8,464 nt of DNA from an uncultured Opitutales bacterium (lineage in GTDB: Bacteria; Verrucomicrobiota; Verrucomicrobiia; Opitutales; Intestinicryptomonadaceae): positions 1 to 8,464 of the forward strand of contig URYY01000094.1 of the NCBI GenBank assembly GCA_900552245.1, given 5' to 3'. A program made the translations under genes and the position numbers. The notes under the pieces are model-generated. The model was given only the letters and a program-made list of their open reading frames with translations, did no database searches and was not told the DNA's origin. Below, piece after piece: positions 1 through 6,495 of this stretch (the first letter of the stretch is position 1; each line of letters starts with the position of its first letter).

Positions 1-2
1 AA

Positions 3-209
3 AAGCTATCCGATTCAATACTTCAGCTAAATCTATCAGACAAATTATCTTTGTGCGCCGAAAAATTTTGCGATAAAACTAGAGCCAAGTGGCACTGCGC
101 CCTCTTCGACGCCCTCGCAAGTGCGCTAATAATAGCAAAGGCCCTCGAACACATCGAAAGCCCCGAAAGCCTTGAAGCCTTTGCGGATTTAAAAGACTTC
201 GATTTTTAA
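3..209 (+). CDS. DEDDh-family (DnaQ-like) 3'-5' exonuclease, C-terminal end only
   Basis: The open frame enters from the left edge and stops at TAA 207-209, giving the last 68 residues of a protein. Residues 31-36 of the fragment read H-C-A-L-F-D, followed by A-L-A-S-A. This matches the Exo III-epsilon motif (HxxxxD, then a small-residue helix) that closes the active site of DnaQ/RNase T-like exonucleases. In that family the His acts as general base and the Asp binds the catalytic metal ions. The Exo I and Exo II motifs would lie upstream, outside the window. The tail ends in an acidic stretch (E-S-P-E-S-L-E-A-F-A-D-L-K-D-F-D-F). Whether this is the polymerase III proofreading subunit or a stand-alone exonuclease cannot be decided from the fragment. 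The gene converges on the minus-strand transporter gene, with only 15 bases between the two stop codons. Confidence 0.6.
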   Translation, partial: KLSDSILQLNLSDKLSLCAEKFCDKTRAKWHCALFDALASALIIAKALEHIESPESLEAFADLKDFDF

Positions 210-216
210 AAGTCTT
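193..216. terminator. Weak hairpin between convergent genes
   Basis: AAGACTT (193-199) and AAGTCTT (210-216) form a perfect 7-bp stem around a 10-base loop that contains the exonuclease stop codon. On the plus strand a short T-run follows at 222-226; on the minus strand only a few T residues follow. The position fits a shared terminator for the two convergent genes, but the stem is AT-rich and the loop is long. This is a weak candidate. Confidence 0.3.
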
Positions 217-224
217 GACGCTTT

Positions 225-1247
225 TTAAGAATCGCTCGCAAGCCTCTCAAGCTCCTCGCTTTTCTTTGCCATAGCACTTGCTATCGCACTTACTATAACA
301 AGCTGCGCCGCATGGTAAAGCATTGTAGGCAATAGCACTACGCCCGCGATTGCAGAATTTGAAAATATTACATTTGACATCACAGAACCGTGGACAAGCG
401 ACTTTTTAGAGCCGCAAAATAGAGCCGTTATCGTATCTTTTCTGTTGAACTTCATAAGCCGCGACACGCAAAATATAATGAAGTACAGCAAGAAGAACAT
501 AGCTATCACCATAGCCGTAAGTTCCGCCAAATGCGCGATTGAATGCCCTTCAAACATCTTGTCGTAAAACGACTGGCAAAAAGATGTGTATATGATTAAT
601 AGTATCGTGCACTGGTCAAAGTACTTTAACTTTGCCTTGTGCGCCTCCGCCCACGCCCCGAACTTTTTATTCAGCAAAAGCCCGAGAACTATGGGAACCA
701 AGACCTGCAATATAAGCTTTAAGACTATGTCTGAAATCGGATAGCCGCCGCTACTTGCATTCACAAACATACTCATCCAAAGTGGCGTTACAAAAACGCC
801 TATGAGGCTAGATATGCTCGCGTTAAAAATTGCCGCAGGAACATTTCCGCCCGCAATTGCAACCATCACGACAGAGGAAGACACAGTCGATGGCAAAGTC
901 GCAAGAAAGAATATTCCAAGCCACTGGTAGTAATCCGGACTGTCCGGCGTAAAATCCACAAAGCGCATTAAAAAAAGCACAATGAGCGGAAAGGTAACGA
1001 AAGTCATAAACTGCACGACAAAGTGCAGCCTCACATTTCTAAGCCCCTCTCTCAACTTTTGCGGACTCAGCCTAAGCCCATATAGGAAAAATACCATAGA
1101 CACTCCGAAAGTTGCCACATCGTCCAATGATAGCGGCTCGCGGCGTATGCCTATATTAGGGTAAAGCCAAGCTAGGAATATGCAAGCGGCTATCGCGAGT
1201 ATAAACCAGTCTAAGCCTATTCTTTTTAGGAATTTATATATTGCCAC
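225..1247 (-). CDS. Bile acid:sodium symporter family transporter (SBF-like, YfeH type)
   Basis: Integral inner-membrane protein of about 340 residues with roughly nine to ten hydrophobic segments spread along its length. It resembles the SBF-like family represented by E. coli YfeH. Visible family traits are M-V-F-F-L-Y-G-L near residue 51, A-T-L-P-S-T-V-S-S-S near 116 and A-G-G-N-V-P-A-A-I near 132. Others are D-Q-C-T-I-L-L-I-I-Y-T near 211 and F-C-G-S-K-K-S-L near 277, just before a G-S-V-M-S-N-V-I-F segment. The polar, proline-interrupted helices in the two halves fit the crossover helices of sodium-coupled carriers. The substrate is unknown; despite the family name, a bile acid is not implied. 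I chose GTG 1245-1247 as the start because GAGGAC (1255-1260, minus strand) lies 7-9 bases upstream. A TTG at 1277 in the same frame would add 10 residues but has no ribosome-binding site. The start lies inside the end of hemB (14-base overlap), which suggests translational coupling. Confidence 0.85.
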   Translation of the reverse strand: MAIYKFLKRIGLDWFILAIAACIFLAWLYPNIGIRREPLSLDDVATFGVSMVFFLYGLRLSPQKLREGLRNVRLHFVVQFMTFVTFPLIVLFLMRFVDFTPDSPDYYQWLGIFFLATLPSTVSSSVVMVAIAGGNVPAAIFNASISSLIGVFVTPLWMSMFVNASSGGYPISDIVLKLILQVLVPIVLGLLLNKKFGAWAEAHKAKLKYFDQCTILLIIYTSFCQSFYDKMFEGHSIAHLAELTAMVIAMFFLLYFIIFCVSRLMKFNRKDTITALFCGSKKSLVHGSVMSNVIFSNSAIAGVVLLPTMLYHAAQLVIVSAIASAMAKKSEELERLASDS

Positions 1248-2253
1248 TCTTGTAGTCCTCGGCAAAGCCTTCGGCAAAGTAGGAGAGAATCATATCTGCA
1301 CCTGCGCGCTTTATGCATGTTAAGGATTCGTCGCGAATTTTCTTAAAGTCAATCCAACCGTTTTTAGCAGCTGCGCAAACCATGGCATACTCTCCTGAAA
1401 CTTGGTAGGCTGCTATTGGCAGAGTCGTCTGCTCCTTTACTTTTGCTATGATGTCCAGGTAATGCCCCGCGGGCTTTACCATAATTACATCGGCTCCCTC
1501 GCTTTCGTCCAAAATTAGCTCGCGCAAGGCCTCGCGCGTGTTTGCAGGGTTTAGCTGGTATCCCGTTTTGTCTATCGGCTTTGCACCCTTCTTTGCAGAG
1601 CCTACGGCCTCTCTAAATGGCCCGTAGAAGGCGGAGGCGTATTTGGCAGTGTAGGCCATAATGGCGGTCTCCTCAAAGCCGAACTCGTCCAAGGCCTCGC
1701 GTATGGCGCCGACTCTGCCGTCCATCATATCGCTGGGCGCAATAAAATCCGCTCCGCTTGTCGCTGCAACTACGGACATCGCAACTAGAGCTTCCACCGT
1801 CTCGTCATTTAAAATCCAATCGCCCGATTCATTTAATATGCCGTCGTGACCGTGGCTTGTATATGGGTCTAAGGCTACATCTGCTACAATTAAAAGTTCG
1901 GGAAAACGCTTTTTAACGGCGCGTATTGCCTTATTTTGAATGGAATCGGGATTTGAAGCCTCGTCGCCGGTCTCATTCTTTAGGCTGTTTTTAATTTGCG
2001 GAAATAGCGCAATCGCGGGAATGCCCAATTGGCAGAGTTTCTCGCACTTTCGCAAAAGGTTGTCTATGCTAAGCCTCGATACGCCCGGCATAGCCGATAT
2101 CTCCTCGCTCTTTGCTCTGCCATCAACTACAAATAGCGGTTGGATTAAATCTGCGGGAGTTACCAATGTCTCCCGGCAGAGGCCCAAAACAGACTTGTTG
2201 CGGCGCAAACGGCGCGGACGCATCTTTATATCAAGCTTAAAATCTTCCTTCAT
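1234..2253 (-). CDS. hemB: Delta-aminolevulinic acid dehydratase (porphobilinogen synthase)
   Basis: Condenses two 5-aminolevulinate molecules into porphobilinogen, an early cytoplasmic step of haem/tetrapyrrole synthesis. Length is 339 residues, usual for the family. The two active-site lysines are K204 (in Y-T-A-K-Y-A-S-A-F-Y-G-P-F) and the Schiff-base lysine K260 (in V-I-M-V-K-P-A-G-H-Y-L-D). The metal region at 125-138 reads D-V-A-L-D-P-Y-T-S-H-G-H-D-G. It has Asp at 125, 129 and 137 where zinc-dependent enzymes carry Cys, so this is the aspartate-type, probably magnesium-responsive form known from Pseudomonas. S-P-S-D-M-M-D-G-R-type sequence at 172-180 (A-P-S-D-M-M-D-G-R) is also standard. 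ATG 2251-2253 is preceded by AAAGGG about 4 bases upstream; a second Met at residue 11 lacks a good site. It is the first gene of a two-gene unit with the SBF-like transporter. Confidence 0.97.
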   Translation of the reverse strand: MKEDFKLDIKMRPRRLRRNKSVLGLCRETLVTPADLIQPLFVVDGRAKSEEISAMPGVSRLSIDNLLRKCEKLCQLGIPAIALFPQIKNSLKNETGDEASNPDSIQNKAIRAVKKRFPELLIVADVALDPYTSHGHDGILNESGDWILNDETVEALVAMSVVAATSGADFIAPSDMMDGRVGAIREALDEFGFEETAIMAYTAKYASAFYGPFREAVGSAKKGAKPIDKTGYQLNPANTREALRELILDESEGADVIMVKPAGHYLDIIAKVKEQTTLPIAAYQVSGEYAMVCAAAKNGWIDFKKIRDESLTCIKRAGADMILSYFAEGFAEDYKSGNI

Positions 2254-2359
2254 TCTGCCCTTTCTACGCCCATTTAGACTTAAATCAACAAAAATTGTTC
2301 GCTTAAAATGGCTTGCCTCAAAATAAAAATTAACCTAGCCTAGCCGCGTTTTTTTAGAA
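2254..2359. promoter_or_regulatory. Divergent hemB / cysS intergenic region
   Basis: This 106-base AT-rich gap separates two divergently read operons, so it must contain promoters for both strands. No box pair is convincing. On the minus strand TTGAGG (2316-2321) has only a poor -10 match 17 bases downstream. On the plus strand TTGCCT (2313-2318) lies 17 bases before TAGCCT (2336-2341), which is also weak. A short tandem, CCTAGCCTAGCC (2334-2345), sits just before the cysS start. The cysS ATG is preceded by a T-run and lacks a clear Shine-Dalgarno site. Confidence 0.5.
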
Positions 2360-3787
2360 ATGAACCCAAGCGCATTCAACACACTTACAAGAAAAAAAGA
2401 GGAGCTTGCCGCAAGCGACGGCAAGACATTTAGAATGTATTGCTGCGGCCCCACTGTCTATGGCCCTGCGCATATAGGAAACTTTAGAACATTCACTGTT
2501 CAGGACGTTCTGCGGCGCACTTTGGAAGCTGCGGGAATTAAAGTAAAGCATGTGCGCAACATAACTGATGTCGACGACAAGACCATACGCGAAAGCCAGA
2601 AATTGGGAGTCTCGCTAAAGGAATTTACCAATAAATGGGAGGATAAATTCCACAGCGACTGCGATAAGCTCAACCTTCTAAGACCCAGTGTTGAACCGCG
2701 CGCAACCGAGCATATAAAAGAACAGCTCGATATGGTTTCAAAGCTCGTGGAAAAGGGACACGCATATCCGGTTAGCGACGGCTCGGTTTACTTTAAAATT
2801 TCGACAGATCCCGAATACGGAAAACTTTCGGGTTTGGACCGCGAAAACCTAGCAACCCAAGCGACAAACTCGGCAGGAGAGGCAAATAATGCCGACGAGT
2901 ACGAGCGCGACAATGTTAGCGACTTTGCCCTCTGGAAAGGTCGCAAGCCCGAAGACGGCGAAAATTTCTGGAAATCGCCCTGGGGTGAAGGCAGACCCGG
3001 CTGGCACATAGAGTGCTCGGCTATGTCGAAAAAATATTTGGGCGATACTTTCGACCTTCACGGCGGCGGTATAGACTTGTGTTTCCCTCATCACGAAAAT
3101 GAGATAGCCCAAAGCGAATGTTCATCGGGGAAATCTCCCTACGTTCGCCACTGGTTCCACAGCGCTCACCTCATGGTTGAGGGGCAAAAGATGTCAAAGA
3201 GCCTTGGCAACCTATACACATTGGACCAGCTCATTGAAAAGGGCTACACGCCAAACCAAATTAGGCTTGCACTTATATCCGGGCACTATCGCCAAAAGTT
3301 AAATTTCACATTCAAGGGTCTGGACGATGCCAAGAGCGCCCTGCACAAATTGGAAAAACAAATTGAGCACTGCTTGGAAAAATTGGGAATTTCAAAGCAG
3401 GACTTCAAAAAGAAAATTAAAAGCGGCGCAAAGTTTGAGGACACGGCTTTTTATAAGGCTTGGGAGACGCTCTGCGACGATATAAATGTGCCGCGCGCAC
3501 TAGGTGAAATATTTACGGCCCTTGCCAAGGCAAAGGAAGCTCCGCTAAACGCCTCCGATATAGACGCGCTCGGCGCCCTTCTCTACGCCTTGGGAGTGAA
3601 GGTTTTTGATGAGGCGGAAACGCCTAAAATTGAAGCTCCTGAAGAAATAAAGAAATTGGCAAGCGAACGCTGGGAAGCCAAGAAAGCTAAGAATTACGCA
3701 CTCGCCGACGAGCTTAGGAAGAAGGCTATCGACGCAGGTTGGATAATACTCGATAAAAAGGACGGGTTTGAAATAAACAAAGCTTAA
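2360..3787 (+). CDS. cysS: Cysteinyl-tRNA synthetase
   Basis: Class I aminoacyl-tRNA synthetase that charges tRNA-Cys in the cytoplasm; 475 residues, a normal length. The ATP-binding HIGH motif is H-I-G-N at 38-41 and the second signature K-M-S-K-S is at 277-281. The catalytic zinc ligands that discriminate cysteine are C29 (in Y-C-C-G-P-T-V-Y), C219 (in W-H-I-E-C-S), and H244 and E248 (in F-P-H-H-E-N-E). Compared with E. coli there are about nine extra residues between the first two ligands. The likely site is the loop around 165-190, rich in Ala, Asn and Glu. The helical anticodon-binding (DALR-type) part spans roughly 340-420. The end carries the typical A-K-K-A-K-N-Y-A-L-A-D-E-L-R stretch and closing G-W-I-I-L-D. 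ATG 2360 gives the expected N-terminus (F-N-T-L-T-R-K-K-E-E). ispH follows 9 bases downstream. Confidence 0.97.
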   Translation: MNPSAFNTLTRKKEELAASDGKTFRMYCCGPTVYGPAHIGNFRTFTVQDVLRRTLEAAGIKVKHVRNITDVDDKTIRESQKLGVSLKEFTNKWEDKFHSDCDKLNLLRPSVEPRATEHIKEQLDMVSKLVEKGHAYPVSDGSVYFKISTDPEYGKLSGLDRENLATQATNSAGEANNADEYERDNVSDFALWKGRKPEDGENFWKSPWGEGRPGWHIECSAMSKKYLGDTFDLHGGGIDLCFPHHENEIAQSECSSGKSPYVRHWFHSAHLMVEGQKMSKSLGNLYTLDQLIEKGYTPNQIRLALISGHYRQKLNFTFKGLDDAKSALHKLEKQIEHCLEKLGISKQDFKKKIKSGAKFEDTAFYKAWETLCDDINVPRALGEIFTALAKAKEAPLNASDIDALGALLYALGVKVFDEAETPKIEAPEEIKKLASERWEAKKAKNYALADELRKKAIDAGWIILDKKDGFEINKA

Positions 3788-3796
3788 GGATTTTAT

Positions 3797-4672
3797 ATGA
3801 AGGTTATAAGAGCAAAGAGCGCCGGATTTTGCTTCGGTGTTGAAAGAGCAATAGGTATTGCGCGCAAGTGCACAAACTGCGGTTTGTCAAAAGTCTATAC
3901 AGACGGTCCCCTAATCCACAATAGGCAGATGATGGAAAAGCTCAAGACGGAGGGCATACTTGAGATAGGCGACTACCAAAGCTCGCAAGACTTAAATAAT
4001 CAACTTGCATCCTCACACAAAGATAGCGATGTCTTAGTTGTGCGCGCCCATGGTGTATCTCCAGAGCGCAGGGAGTATTTAAAGAACTTGGGCCTTACCT
4101 TCAAAGACGCAACCTGTCCCGACGTGGGGCGCATTGCGGGCGTAATTAAAAGCCATGCAAAAAAGAATTTTACGACCATCATAGTCGGAGACCCAAAACA
4201 CCCTGAAGTTATAGGGTTGTTGGGTTACGCAGAAGGTCGCGGCTATGTCGTAAAGAGCTATGAAGATATAGACGCCCTTCCTGATATTAAGGGAGACATC
4301 TGCATGGTCTCGCAATCTACAATGTTTACGGACGACTATAAAAATATAGCCGATTACTTTAAAAAGCGCTTCCCCAATACTCTTGTCATAGACACAATTT
4401 GCGGAGCGACAAAGGAGAGGCAAAAAGATGTAAACGTTCTAGCAGAAAAGGGTGCGCAATCAATTATTGTGATTGGCGGCAAGCATTCTGCAAATACTAT
4501 AAAGCTTGCCATAATGGCCGAGAGAACCGGACTTCCCTGCTTTCACATAGAAACTCTCGCGGAACTCGACGTTGAAGCAATTAAAAAATTTGATGTAGTG
4601 GGCGTTACGGCCGGCGCATCAACTCCCGACTTTTTAATTGATGAAGTCTGCAATTTCTTAAATAAGCTTTAA
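3797..4672 (+). CDS. ispH: 4-hydroxy-3-methylbut-2-enyl diphosphate reductase
   Basis: Iron-sulfur enzyme (IspH/LytB) that reduces HMBPP to isopentenyl and dimethylallyl diphosphate, the final step of the MEP pathway. It is 291 residues long and complete. The three cluster cysteines are C12 (A-G-F-C-F-G-V), C107 (D-A-T-C-P-D-V) and C202 (D-T-I-C-G-A-T). Substrate-pocket residues of the family are present: H41 (G-P-L-I-H-N-R), H85 (V-R-A-H-G-V), H135 and E137 (K-H-P-E-V), S231 and N233 (H-S-A-N-T) and S275 (G-A-S-T-P). C25 and C28 form an additional C-x-x-C not required by the family. AAGGA, which overlaps the cysS stop codon, lies 6 bases before the ATG, so the two genes are very probably one transcript. 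A strong terminator follows 17 bases after the stop. Confidence 0.97.
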   Translation: MKVIRAKSAGFCFGVERAIGIARKCTNCGLSKVYTDGPLIHNRQMMEKLKTEGILEIGDYQSSQDLNNQLASSHKDSDVLVVRAHGVSPERREYLKNLGLTFKDATCPDVGRIAGVIKSHAKKNFTTIIVGDPKHPEVIGLLGYAEGRGYVVKSYEDIDALPDIKGDICMVSQSTMFTDDYKNIADYFKKRFPNTLVIDTICGATKERQKDVNVLAEKGAQSIIVIGGKHSANTIKLAIMAERTGLPCFHIETLAELDVEAIKKFDVVGVTAGASTPDFLIDEVCNFLNKL

Positions 4673-4689
4673 TCGGTAAAATTGAAGCT

Positions 4690-4731
4690 AACAAAAAATC
4701 TCCCGCCATTAGTGGGAGATTTTTTTTGTTA
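4690..4731. terminator. Bidirectional intrinsic terminator after ispH
   Basis: ATCTCCC (4698-4704) pairs with GGGAGAT (4714-4720). The stem can extend inward by a G-U and a C-G pair, leaving a 5-base loop. It is followed by eight T residues (4720-4727) on the plus strand. On the other strand the A-run at 4693-4698 gives six T residues, so the same structure can stop transcripts from both ispH and the convergent lipoprotein gene. Confidence 0.93.
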
Positions 4732-4799
4732 GACATTCAGGCGGCAAAAGCCTCAAAAATTGCAAGTCACAAGCTCAAGCTACCGAAGCTAAGCAATCT

Positions 4800-4997
4800 C
4801 TAGTATTGCCTAGGCATATTGTTTGTTGGCATACCGGGCAAGCCACCCTCCCAATCGGCAGGGCGCCCAAAGCTAGTTTGAGCCTTTGTTCCGCGATCCC
4901 TCGTGGGCTTCTGCCTCTCGGGTTCAACGGTAGTGCAAGCCCCCATGAAAGAGAGAAGCCCTATTGAAAGTAAAAGTACAAATAATATCCTCTTCAT
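4800..4997 (-). CDS. Small predicted outer-membrane lipoprotein of unknown function
   Basis: A 65-residue frame with a clear type II signal peptide: K2-R3, a hydrophobic core at 4-17, then M-G-A-C with the lipidated cysteine at C21. The mature peptide would be only 45 residues: polar, with no cysteine after C21. It is basic in the middle (R-Q-K-P-T-R-D-R-G-T-K) and ends in a Gly/Pro/Asn-rich stretch with one Trp (P-A-D-W-E-G-G-L-P-G-M-P). Residue +2 is Thr, not Asp, which by the E. coli rule favours the outer membrane. I start at ATG 4995-4997, with GGGGAG at 5009-5014 (11 bases away, rather long). The frame stays open back to 5207, but those 70 extra residues are Phe/Leu/Lys-rich translations of AT-rich DNA and would bury the signal peptide. 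Downstream, a small imperfect hairpin (4773-4792) precedes the shared terminator. I do not recognise a family. Confidence 0.72.
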   Translation of the reverse strand: MKRILFVLLLSIGLLSFMGACTTVEPERQKPTRDRGTKAQTSFGRPADWEGGLPGMPTNNMPRQY

Positions 4998-5071
4998 TCG
5001 CCAAATATCTCCCCGCAGTAATTCAAAATCAAGTAAAAAGTTAAACTTGGAAAATATTTGAAGAAAACTAA

Positions 5072-5131
5072 ATCTGCAAAACAAGAGAATTTTGAATAAA
5101 TATACAGAGAAACTTCCAAACTTTTGCAGAT
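5072..5131. repeat. Perfect 10-bp inverted repeat with a third partial copy nearby
   Basis: ATCTGCAAAA (5072-5081) and TTTTGCAGAT (5122-5131) are exact reverse complements 40 bases apart. TTTTGCAGA occurs again in direct orientation at 5223-5231. All lie upstream of the lipoprotein gene, so they could be binding sites for a regulator or the ends of an RNA stem. In AT-rich DNA chance remains possible. Confidence 0.45.
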
Positions 5132-5230
5132 AAAACCAAGCGAATTTTTGTAATAAAAATATATAAAAAACTCTACATACTTTATGCTTAGAATAAAAGC
5201 TCAACATTATTAAAACAAAAGATTTTGCAG

Positions 5231-5257
5231 ACTAAAGAGACCTAAGTGGCCTTTAGT
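5231..5257. other. Hairpin without a T-run in the intergenic region
   Basis: ACTAAAG (5231-5237) pairs with CTTTAGT (5251-5257). An inner CC (5241-5242) / GG (5248-5249) pair can continue the stem across a small internal loop. No T-run follows on either strand, so it is not an intrinsic terminator. It could be a protein-binding dyad or part of a transcript; its role is unknown. Confidence 0.35.
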
Positions 5258-5447
5258 AACTTGCAATAAGAGCACAGCGCATTTTGAAAGAATTTCATTA
5301 ACTTTGAAATGCCGGTAAAACGACGCAAATTAAATAAAAGATAATAAATTTTAAAGTTAGCGAAAATATAAAATTAAGTAAGTAAAAAAACAAAACTCCG
5401 CGAGAATTTTTGTGAAGATGTAAGCGACAGAAATCTAAAATAAACAC

Positions 5448-5477
5448 AAAAAAAGCTACCGACAAAATCGGTAGCTT
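5448..5477 (-). terminator. Intrinsic terminator of the coiled-coil protein gene
   Basis: Read on the minus strand, AAGCTACCGA (5477-5468) and TCGGTAGCTT (5462-5453) form a perfect 10-bp stem with a 5-base loop. It runs into a tract of seven T residues (5454-5448). It begins 25 bases after the stop codon of the gene at 5503. Confidence 0.93.
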
Positions 5478-5502
5478 CAAAGTCTTTTAACTCAGAAATA
5501 AA

Positions 5503-6477
5503 TTACTCGGCAACTTCTTCCGCAGCCGGAGCAACCTCAGCGGCAGGAGCGGCAGCCGGTGTTGCAGCAGGTGCCGCATTGTCGGGCTTCTTATTTATGT
5601 CAACCGTCGGAACAAGCTCGTAAATATCGCCAGTTTCGATGACTTCCGGAATACCCATATCCGGATTTACAGTTGCAATTGCAAAGTCCTCGCCAATCTC
5701 AGCTACGACAATGCGAGCGATGAACTTGCCTTCTTCGCCCTTCAAATCAATCTTCTGGCCGAGCGACAAACCGTCCTTCTTACCGCGATTTAGAGCAATC
5801 AGACCGTCGTCTTCAGCAGTATTTGTAACGGTGGCATCCTGACCGACCTTTACATACGGGGGCTTTACAATCTTTCTAATTGTCTTCTTGCCGGCCTCCT
5901 GATCTATTTCAACGACCTCTACAATTTCGGACAAATCCAAAATGCGAGCTTTTTCAGAGGCTACAGCGTAATCCTTCTTCAAAGCCTCCAACTCGTTCGA
6001 CAATACGGTTACCTTCTGCTGCAGAGCGTCGGATTCGGAAGTATCCTGAACGGTCTTCTTGATGTCTATAATCTCCTTCTTTAGCTTTTCGATGAGCAAG
6101 TCGGAACTCTTTATCTTGTCGTTTGCGTCCTGAAGCTGAACCTTAACCTGGCGAATTTCCTGAGTGAGCTTTGCCTTCTCGTTATTCACGCGGACATTGC
6201 TTGCGCGCTCTGAGTCGAGATCCTCGGAAAGCTGCTTTGACTTGGTAGTCAAATTCTGAACCTTTGCTTCAGAAACATTCAAATCTGAAGCAAGCTTTTC
6301 TTTTTCCTTTAAAATTCCGGGGATTTGTGCGGATTTTTCGTTTAGAGTAACGCCAGAGATGCCAGCCATATCTGTCGTTGCTTGTTTTATCTGACCCTTA
6401 ATTTGGAACCACAACGCAACGCATGCTACAGCGCCAACTATTGCTACTATACGGAGTACTAGTGAGACTTTATTCAT
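5503..6477 (-). CDS. Membrane-anchored coiled-coil protein with beta-rich C-terminal domain
   Basis: A 324-residue protein that I cannot assign to a named family. Residues 5-25 form one hydrophobic segment after a short basic start (M-N-K), giving a single membrane anchor or uncleaved signal. Residues about 52-178 are charged heptad-like sequence (Lys/Glu/Gln/Leu), a long coiled coil. Residues about 183-290 are rich in Val, Ile and Gly, with D-D-G-L-I-A-L-N-R-G-K-K-D-G-L-S-L-G-Q-K at 223-242. That pattern resembles the small beta domain found at the C-terminus of FlgT-like and related envelope proteins; the resemblance is from memory and only suggestive. Residues 297-324 are an Ala/Pro/Glu tail. 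Codons favour AAG and CAG and use relatively little ATA, which hints at strong expression. The gene stands alone, with its own promoter and terminator. ATG 6475-6477 has no clear Shine-Dalgarno site. A periplasmic structural or envelope-spacing role is an inference only. Confidence 0.88.
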   Translation of the reverse strand: MNKVSLVLRIVAIVGAVACVALWFQIKGQIKQATTDMAGISGVTLNEKSAQIPGILKEKEKLASDLNVSEAKVQNLTTKSKQLSEDLDSERASNVRVNNEKAKLTQEIRQVKVQLQDANDKIKSSDLLIEKLKKEIIDIKKTVQDTSESDALQQKVTVLSNELEALKKDYAVASEKARILDLSEIVEVVEIDQEAGKKTIRKIVKPPYVKVGQDATVTNTAEDDGLIALNRGKKDGLSLGQKIDLKGEEGKFIARIVVAEIGEDFAIATVNPDMGIPEVIETGDIYELVPTVDINKKPDNAAPAATPAAAPAAEVAPAAEEVAE

Positions 6478-6495
6478 ATTCGTTATTTTATAAAA

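Larger units (their letters stand above)
4998..5447. other. AT-rich intergenic stretch without a credible gene
   Basis: About 450 bases of strongly AT-rich DNA between the lipoprotein gene and the terminator of the coiled-coil gene. I see no RNA gene and no credible protein; frames here translate to Phe/Leu/Lys/Ile-rich runs without ribosome-binding sites. It should contain the lipoprotein promoter. One weak minus-strand candidate is TTGCAG (5073-5078) with a TATTTT about 17 bases downstream. It also holds the inverted repeat at 5072-5131 and the hairpin at 5231-5257, listed separately. Confidence 0.6.

Noticed and set aside
2316..2321. TTGAGG as a -35 box for hemB
   Set aside because: The hexamer at the right distance (ACAATT) matches the -10 consensus poorly, so I left the promoter unassigned.
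4998..5207. An N-terminal extension of the lipoprotein frame to a start at 5207
   Set aside because: The added 70 residues are Phe/Leu/Lys-rich AT-driven sequence with no ribosome site, and would place the signal peptide and lipobox in the middle of the protein.
5314..5324. GTAAAACGACG, identical to the start of the common M13 forward primer site
   Set aside because: The match ends after 11 bases, the rest of the primer site is absent and no vector sequence surrounds it; chance.
5309..5344. A tiny plus-strand frame, M-P-V-K-R-R-K-L-N-K-R
   Set aside because: Only 11 residues, no ribosome site and no sign of selection; the resemblance to very basic small ribosomal peptides is superficial.
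4777..5462. Identical 10-mers AAGCTACCGA at 4777-4786 and 5453-5462, looking like direct repeats around a 676-base segment
   Set aside because: Many 10-base matches are expected by chance in a window this size, the second copy is simply a terminator arm, and no mobile-element features lie between them.
5298..5480. A 60-residue hydrophobic frame on the minus strand
   Set aside because: It starts inside the terminator stem of the upstream gene, has no ribosome-binding site and reflects AT-rich composition.
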